DNA from: Coptodactyla brooksi
Taxonomy: Eukaryota > Arthropoda > Insecta > Coleoptera > Scarabaeidae
Direction: 5' to 3'
DNA length: 21,943 nt
Assembly: GCA_033557675.1 (NCBI GenBank)
Contig: JAWQRM010000505.1
Coordinates: 1-21,943, forward strand
Shown: positions 17,095 to 21,943 of the stretch, piece by piece
Position numbering within the stretch: the first letter of the stretch is position 1
Layout of the letters: each line of letters begins with the position of its first letter
Position numbers and translations under genes: made by a program
Notes under the pieces: model-generated
What the model saw: only the letters and a program-made list of their open reading frames with translations
Database searches by the model: none
What the model was told of the DNA's origin: nothing

Positions 17095-18129
17095 TCCTAA
17101 ATGTTCGAACTGTCGTCCATCATTTTCAATACACTGGTGCATTATTTCCTGTGTAGATTAAACTGTGATCTCAATCGTGTTATCCCTTGTAGTGGCTCTG
17201 GTTGCAAAAACTAGATCTTTCACTCGACCCCACAAATAGAACCTCAGGCACGTTAAATCTGGCGATCTAGCTGGCCATGTAAATATGCCACTCTGTCCTA
17301 TCTATCTACCGGGGTAGTACTAAGAACTCCCGCATATTTACCGCAAGGTGAGCTGGATAACCAACATTTTAGAATAGCATTTGTTGTCGAATTCCACTGG
17401 GCACTTTCTCTAACAAAATCGGCAATTCCTCTCTTAAAAACTCTAGCTAATTTTCACCATTAAGTTGGTTATTAAAAAAGAAAGGTTCGATAATTTCGAA
17501 AAAACATTAATTCTTTGGGTTCAAAAGAGCAACAGCATTTAAAAAGTGGACTTGAACGTCCAGTTCCGTATCAAAAAAGTTATATAGATTAGTAGTCAAA
17601 AAGTTATATAGTGGGGGTTTCAGACCCCCACTATAAACTTATAGTTATATTACTATAAGTTTATAGTGGGGGTCTGAAATCGAAAAGCCAGACAAAGCCA
17701 GGCCATATAATTTATGGGATTGTAAGTCAATAATTGCCTACCTTTGCTTCTTGAAAATGTTTGAATGGTAGTTTAAAAGAGATATTCCCTGGTCTTCTGC
17801 AACAGCTCTGATACTCAGGTGAGGATTAAACTCCACATAACCTAAAACATATTCTCTTCGGTGCGATCCCTGCGTTGTCTGCGGTAAACAGGAAGATGAA
17901 TGTTTCCGGTTGTTCGCAAACGATGAATGACTCGAAGAATCGCTTTTTTACTGGGCTGATGTCTATCAGGATATTGCTGCGCATATACCCTGGCAGCAAT
18001 TCTAGCATTTTTCGTGGATTCAATGTAAACTCCTACCATGTGAAATAGATCTTCACGAACAATAACTACAATATGCTTTGGAAAATCACGAACAAAGTTG
18101 GAAAAGTACCAACTAAATGACATTAGCAT
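17095..18129 (-). pseudogene. DDE transposase pseudogene with DUF4817-like helix-turn-helix
   Basis: From 18129 downward the - strand reads EDLFHMVGVYIESTKNARIA, ARVYAQQYPDRHQPSKKAIL and RVIHRLRTTGNIH. This is the N-terminal helix-turn-helix (DUF4817-like) of a large insect transposase group. Next comes GYVEFNPHLSIRAVAEDQGI near 17790-17850. After a decayed part the catalytic domain appears: FLREELPILLEKVPSGIRQQ, a GYPAHLAV segment near 17345-17365 (usually HDGAPPH), WPARSPDLT near 17255-17280, LWGRVKDLVFAT and the C-terminal MHQCIENDGRQFEHL near 17100-17145. Several stops and frameshifts occur and the first catalytic Asp is not identifiable. The hairpin at 17607-17679 lies between the two domains. 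Confidence 0.83.
17607..17679. repeat. three-segment hairpin (A, A', A) inside the transposon
   Basis: A 28-bp arm at 17618-17645 is perfectly complementary to 17652-17679 with a 6-nt loop. Within it the 11-mer TATAGTGGGGG occurs at 17607-17617, inverted at 17625-17635 and direct again at 17662-17672. Two alternative hairpins can therefore form. This is not part of normal transposase coding sequence. Confidence 0.9.
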
Positions 18130-18340
18130 TAAACTAAAACATTTTAATATTTTGACGTAACTATTGCATCTTTTGTTTTCGAGGCCTACTAGTTTATTTT
18201 TTTGATAATGTAGTAACTTTCAGTCAAAAACAACATATTATTTATTTTTCTTGCACCACAGTGTAAAAACTCCGTCAAATAATTTTTTAAAGTATAACTA
18301 TTTTTAATAAAATATGTATTATGAACCGACAGCTCTGTAT

Positions 18341-18566
18341 AATAAAAAATATTCCAAATTTTCCAGTTGTTACAATGCCAATCTTTAAAATATCTCTTTA
18401 CTTGCATATTTTTAAGAGAAAATCCTATTTTTTTTGATTGATCACAACAGTTACGCCTCCTAACGGCCATCTCACGATCTTGAAAGTAATTTCCAGCAAT
18501 CTCCCGTGACCGATTTTCCTTCGTTACCGAGCTACGGCCAGCGTCCATTCTTAGTTGGCCACCCGG
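18341..18566 (-). repeat. right terminal inverted repeat of the 16433-18566 transposon
   Basis: Fuller copy of the repeat. It retains the roughly 42-bp block (GGCCGTAGCTCGGTAACG and following bases, - strand) missing from the left copy. Confidence 0.85.
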
Positions 18567-19261
18567 TACACTGAAAAGATGAAACGATTTAAAATCAACA
18601 TTAAACGTTTATTATAGAGCTAATTTATGGAGTAAATCGGTAAGTTATACGTTTGGTGAAAATTGTGTCTTGGAACATTTCGTGGAAAGTAACGGGCTAT
18701 ATCGTGGTAATGATTTTGAATGTCTTAAAAGGTTTCTCGTTTCATCTGCAGTCCTGTTAAGGTCGACCCAGACATAAGGCTACAGTTGGAGAGTATGATA
18801 TTTAATCAATGGCGATGTTGCTACCTCAGGATGTACCCTGAAGTAACGTATTTTAATTAATTAATGTTTGAAGCTAAACAATAAAATAAAATAAATTTCT
18901 CATTTGAACCCAAAAAATCACTTATGAGAATAGTTTATTCTCATCTAATTTAAAAATTTCTCTATTTAGATATTTAGATCTAAATATCAGATTATCATCT
19001 GATTTAAAAAAAGATGAAGACCTCATATTTTCGCTATTTGATGGTGTACAGATTTGAATTTTTGTATAGTTATACAGGGCGATGGGTCACATCTTTAAGA
19101 TACTCAACTTATTTCTGAACTGCAAACTCAGCCTACTACGAATTCACAAGCAGGGCCGATTCTCGATATTTTGCTTCGCGTTAGAGATGTTAAACTAGAA
19201 GATGTACATCGTACATCTCTCTTACTTTGCCCTTGGTTTAACAACCCAAACGGTGTTATTT
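18567..19261. other. AT-rich spacer with a cluster of three palindromes
   Basis: No gene. A TGAGAATA hairpin lies at 18925-18943, the perfect 20-bp palindrome GATATTTAGATCTAAATATC at 18969-18988, and an overlapping ATCAGAT hairpin at 18986-19003. A TACAGGGCGATGGGTCAC repeat end lies near 19073. Confidence 0.6.
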
Positions 19262-19615
19262 AAAAATGATGTATAATAATTAAAGTGGTCCTTAAGTCTT
19301 AGAAGTACTTCAAAAATATCATTATATACAGGATGTTCCATTTAAAAATCTGAAGTTGGGTAGCTTTTAGAATAAGCCGAACACCCCGTATATTCGAAAA
19401 TAGTTTCAAATTGTGAACAGTTCGATGCAATTTTTATTTGAAACGTTTTTATCTAGAAAGGGCAATAAGAGTTCTAAGAAAATTATTGCATTCACAGCTA
19501 TTATGTTTTTTCAAAAATACGAAATAACGCCCAAACGGTACTATTTGAAGCTAAGGTATAATAATTAAAGTGGCACTTAAATATTATAAGGACTTCAAAA
19601 ATGTAATAATGTAAA
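19262..19615. repeat. third copy of the ATACAGG satellite-like repeat with flanking duplication
   Basis: The 66-bp palindromic unit is at 19326-19391. About 145 bp after it match 12661-12793 (TTCGAAAATAGTTTCAAATT, ATCTAGAAAG, TTTTTTCAAAAATACGAAAT). A block beginning GTATAATAATTAAAGTGG occurs on both sides (about 19270 and 19556), giving a duplication with a period of about 286 bp. Confidence 0.72.
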
Positions 19616-19910
19616 CATTTTTTTCTAAAGAGAGCAATACCGGAGATTAAGAATGAAATACCCTCTTGCCCCATAGGTCTGTATTTTTAACAATTATGCT
19701 TATAACTTGAGTTTTATAGTTTTTTACTCACAATTTTATGTAGATTACAAAAGTCTGTTTTGTTATAAAAGGTTATAAAAAAAAAAAAATTGGGTTAACC
19801 ATATGCATAATGTTTACGAAATCCTTATTGTGACCAGATTATATAATAATTAGCTTGTAAGTAAAGTATTATTTTAATCAGTCTATCGTGGCAGTATAAA
19901 AACGACTTGC
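19616..19910. other. AT-rich spacer, nothing recognised
   Basis: Homopolymer-rich sequence without coding or repeat similarity I can support. Confidence 0.5.
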
Positions 19911-19950
19911 AGACGGATAGACAGACAGACAGACGGACGGACGGAGAGAC
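19911..19950. repeat. GACA/GACG tetranucleotide microsatellite
   Basis: AGACGGATAGACAGACAGAC continues with GACGGACGGACGG. It is a compound (GACA)n(GACG)n tract with (GACG) units more GC-rich than the surroundings. Confidence 0.85.
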
Positions 19951-20104
19951 CAGCCACCAAAAATAGCATAGATAGACTACAAAAAACCTGATTCGTCAAG
20001 ATCCATCAAAATCTGGATTTTTTGCGAATGCAATACTTTCTGTTAAGAGTAAGTAAAAAAATTATTAGAAAAAGTTATTTAGAATATTATTTTAATTTAT
20101 CTAA

Positions 20105-20215
20105 TTTTTATATACCGCGTTTTATGACAAAATTTGCCTTTTTTATAATAATATATATAAAAATAAAAATATATAAATTTTATAATAAAATATATATATA
20201 AAAATATATAAATTT
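20105..20215. repeat. AT-rich low-complexity tract
   Basis: Mostly ATATATAAAAATATATAAATTTT and variants, with a near-duplicate ATATATAAA...AAATTTT unit. Confidence 0.75.
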
Positions 20216-20708
20216 TTGCCTATCAATGAACAGACAGTGGTTAGTTGATTGAAATGATATAGATAAGAGATAGCAGTAAATTAGGAATCTATATAAGCTT
20301 CATTACGGTAAAATTTGAAGCCAAAACTATTCTCTTCTTGTGCCATTCCAATAAATAGAATAGCAGTGAATTGGGCTTTTAATATTTCGCACCGAAAAAA
20401 GTAAGTTGAAGTCGATTCATTTTTAAAATTTATTACGAAAGATTATACTATATACTATTTTTACAAAATAGTATTTCGAGCAGGTTTATGTCATTTATTT
20501 CTACGATATAAATAATTATAGATTAGAAATGAAATCATGATTATCTCTGGCTTGCTCTTAAGCCAGATAAGTATAACCTAAATCTGAATTACGACAAGTG
20601 CACCTTTCTGGAGAAGATTGAAGCGAAAGCTTAATCAGTTATAACAATATGTGTTTCATTTACACATTATTTTGAAAACAATAACTTAAATTGGACACAT
20701 TTAAAAAA
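20216..20708. other. spacer, nothing assigned
   Basis: A weak internal duplication is visible (TAGCAGTAAATTAGG near 20274 and TAGCAGTGAATTGGG near 20361). No coding similarity. Confidence 0.45.
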
Positions 20709-20867
20709 GTTTACACGATTGTCACCATTAAACCAAAACCGAAAAGTTTAACTCTGTTTTGCATTGTTGGTTTATTTCTTTCGTCGACCAAGTCGGCATC
20801 TTCAGAAGCGTTCGATACAAAATGATCATTTTGTCGGTTTTGATGTAGTGATCACAATCGTGTAAAC
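20709..20867. mobile_element. 159-bp foldback element
   Basis: GTTTACACGATTGT (20709-20722) is exactly inverted at 20854-20867. A second inner pair, AAAACCGA near 20737 and TCGGTTTT near 20834, extends the fold. The interior holds an 18-bp perfect palindrome, ACAAAATGATCATTTTGT (20817-20834), and a conserved-looking GTCGACCAAGTCGGC hairpin (20783-20797). Non-coding. It could be a MITE or the end of a larger retroelement. Confidence 0.65.
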
Positions 20868-21174
20868 CTTGTTACTAAGCTAAAGGTTCCAAATATCCTC
20901 AATCTTGTACATATTTACTATTGACATTTTCATTCATTCCAACTTTTATCGTCAGCAATAAAATGCAGGCTTATGGTTTTATACTGATGATGAAATGTAA
21001 GAGACAGGCTGTTTAAAATTTTGTTCCTTAATTTTTTTAAATAAAAAATATTGTTTATTATTTTGCTAAAACTAACAAACACCTCAACCACAACAACACT
21101 TTTTTATACTCGACATATGGTTCGCTTTATCTATTAAACTTATAAATATTTCTTCCTCAGGAGAAATATTTCTC
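20868..21174. other. AT-rich spacer
   Basis: No recognised gene. GGAGAAATATTT repeats just before the mariner fragment. The remaining part of that transposase, expected here, is absent. Confidence 0.5.
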
Positions 21175-21545
21175 CTAAAGAAGGTTTATTAGAAGGTTTA
21201 AAGCATGTGGAACAAAACGTGCACAAACTTGTCTTTTTCCCAAATATTGAGTCAAAATTTGGCGAAGAGTTTCTCTATTTGTTTTTAATTCATCAGCCAA
21301 CATTCTCACAGTAAAATTTCCATCGACAGCAATAACCTCACGAATTTTTTCTACTAATTCAGAACGATTTTTACTTTCTGGGCGACTAGGGTTTTCATCA
21401 TCATTTAAATATTCACGACCATTTTGAAAACGATTCAACCGCTCATAAACTCTAGCTTTAGATATACAACCATCACCATACAATTCTTTCATCAATTCAT
21501 AAGCCCCAGCACATTTTTTCCCAGTTTAAAATAAAATTTAATATT
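21175..21545 (-). pseudogene. mariner-family transposase N-terminal fragment
   Basis: The - strand from about 21545 reads IEQRANIKFYFKLGKK, GAYELMKELYGDGCISKARV, YERLNRFQNGREYLNDDE, SRPESKNRSELVEKIREVI, NFTVRMLADELKTNRETLRQ and ILTQYLGKRQVCARFVPHAL, then LNLLINLL and a stop. This is the paired helix-turn-helix DNA-binding half of a mariner transposase, intact over about 120 residues. The expected DDE catalytic half should continue toward lower coordinates but is missing. No in-frame ATG precedes IEQRAN before a stop, so the start codon also seems lost. Its sequence differs clearly from the relic at 9402-9650, so it belongs to another mariner lineage. Confidence 0.85.
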
Positions 21546-21943
21546 TGCTCTTTGTTCTATTATGTTTTTATGACACAATTTTTACCGTCATGCAAATGGC
21601 TGTAACCTGTCATCCGATTAGCATGAACTTGGGTGCATTCGAAAGAGGAGACTTGTATCTTTCTAACGATATATATATATATATATATACAGTCTGTTTA
21701 TTTTTTCAGGACCAACCTTGTATCTCCGTTAATATTCAAGATAGAGTTAAAAATCTCAAAATTTAATGATGCTAAAAATGCAATTTGTTGAAAAACATGA
21801 TAATATTTTATTACAATTTGCCGCTAGAGGGCGATAGTCAACTTTTTTTTCTTAAATGGTATTATATATTTTTTATGCATCTATCTAGTAGAGAATTGTT
21901 TCAACTTTACGAATATGTAAAAATTTCATAGCATTGAATAGTG
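21546..21943. other. flank of the mariner fragment with an (AT)n microsatellite
   Basis: 21546-21660 may be the 5' UTR of the mariner fragment but no terminal repeat was recognised. (AT)n occupies about 21669-21689. A GCCGCTAGAGGGCG motif near 21821 resembles GGCCGCTAGGGGGCG in the 16433 transposon ends. The + frame at 21545-21766 is not convincing. Confidence 0.45.

Larger units (their letters stand above)
16433..18566 (-). mobile_element. Tc1/mariner-superfamily transposon with long terminal inverted repeats (2,134 bp, degenerate)
   Basis: The left end starts CCGGGTGGTCAACTAAGAAT at 16433 and the right end is its near-exact inverse, finishing at 18566. Both are flanked by TA (16431-16432 and 18567-18568), the target duplication of this superfamily. 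Inverted similarity extends over about 180 bp on the left (16433-16612) and about 226 bp on the right (18341-18566). The left copy lacks a block of about 42 bp after AAGAATGGAC. A degenerate transposase lies inside on the - strand. Complete ends plus a broken transposase make it a fossil of an autonomous element. Confidence 0.88.

Noticed and set aside
20783..20797. tRNA or SINE promoter in the foldback element
   Set aside because: No A-box/B-box pair or cloverleaf could be drawn; only the simple stem and palindrome are supported.

Overview
This window looks like a stretch of an AT-rich insect genome. Its one host gene is the 3' half of an animal-type chitin synthase on the + strand. Seven exons can be placed at 1002-1296, 4886-5495, 6657-6827, 6877-7812, 9972-10136, 10198-10429 and 10486-10712 (stop). 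All six introns are GT...AG and the spliced frame stays open, giving about 877 residues. Exons for the N-terminal membrane region and the first half of the catalytic domain lie left of the window. The linker after the SWGTRE motif lacks a long Lys/Glu coiled coil, and I see only one copy of the penultimate membrane exon. Both point to chitin synthase 2 (CHS2, or CHS-B, the midgut and peritrophic-matrix enzyme) rather than CHS1. The insect order cannot be fixed from sequence alone; a beetle is a guess.

The large introns hold decayed transposons. Intron 1297-4885 carries an antisense hAT transposase pseudogene (1682-4213), itself interrupted by a 199-bp MITE-like insert (2737-2935). Intron 7813-9971 holds a 162-bp TA-flanked MITE (8461-8622) and a mariner relic (about 9402-9650). 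The three small introns are only 49, 61 and 56 nt. Positions 1-310 are the tail of another Tc1/mariner-superfamily element.

Downstream of the gene (10713-21943) I find no host gene, only layered repeats. These are a satellite-like family (12378-12890, third copy 19262-19615); a Ty1/copia integrase fragment fused to a Jockey-type non-LTR fragment, both on the - strand (about 13990-16154); a complete-ended but degenerate Tc1/mariner-superfamily transposon with roughly 200-bp terminal inverted repeats and TA target duplication (16433-18566), containing an unusual three-segment hairpin; a foldback element (20709-20867); and a mariner N-terminal fragment (21175-21545).

I found no RNA gene, CRISPR array or operon-like structure, and no convincing new biological system. 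The points most worth checking are the hairpin at 17607-17679, the copia/Jockey junction near 14500, the nested MITE in the hAT copy, the foldback with a hammerhead-like core, and the decoy splice acceptors in the chitin synthase gene.
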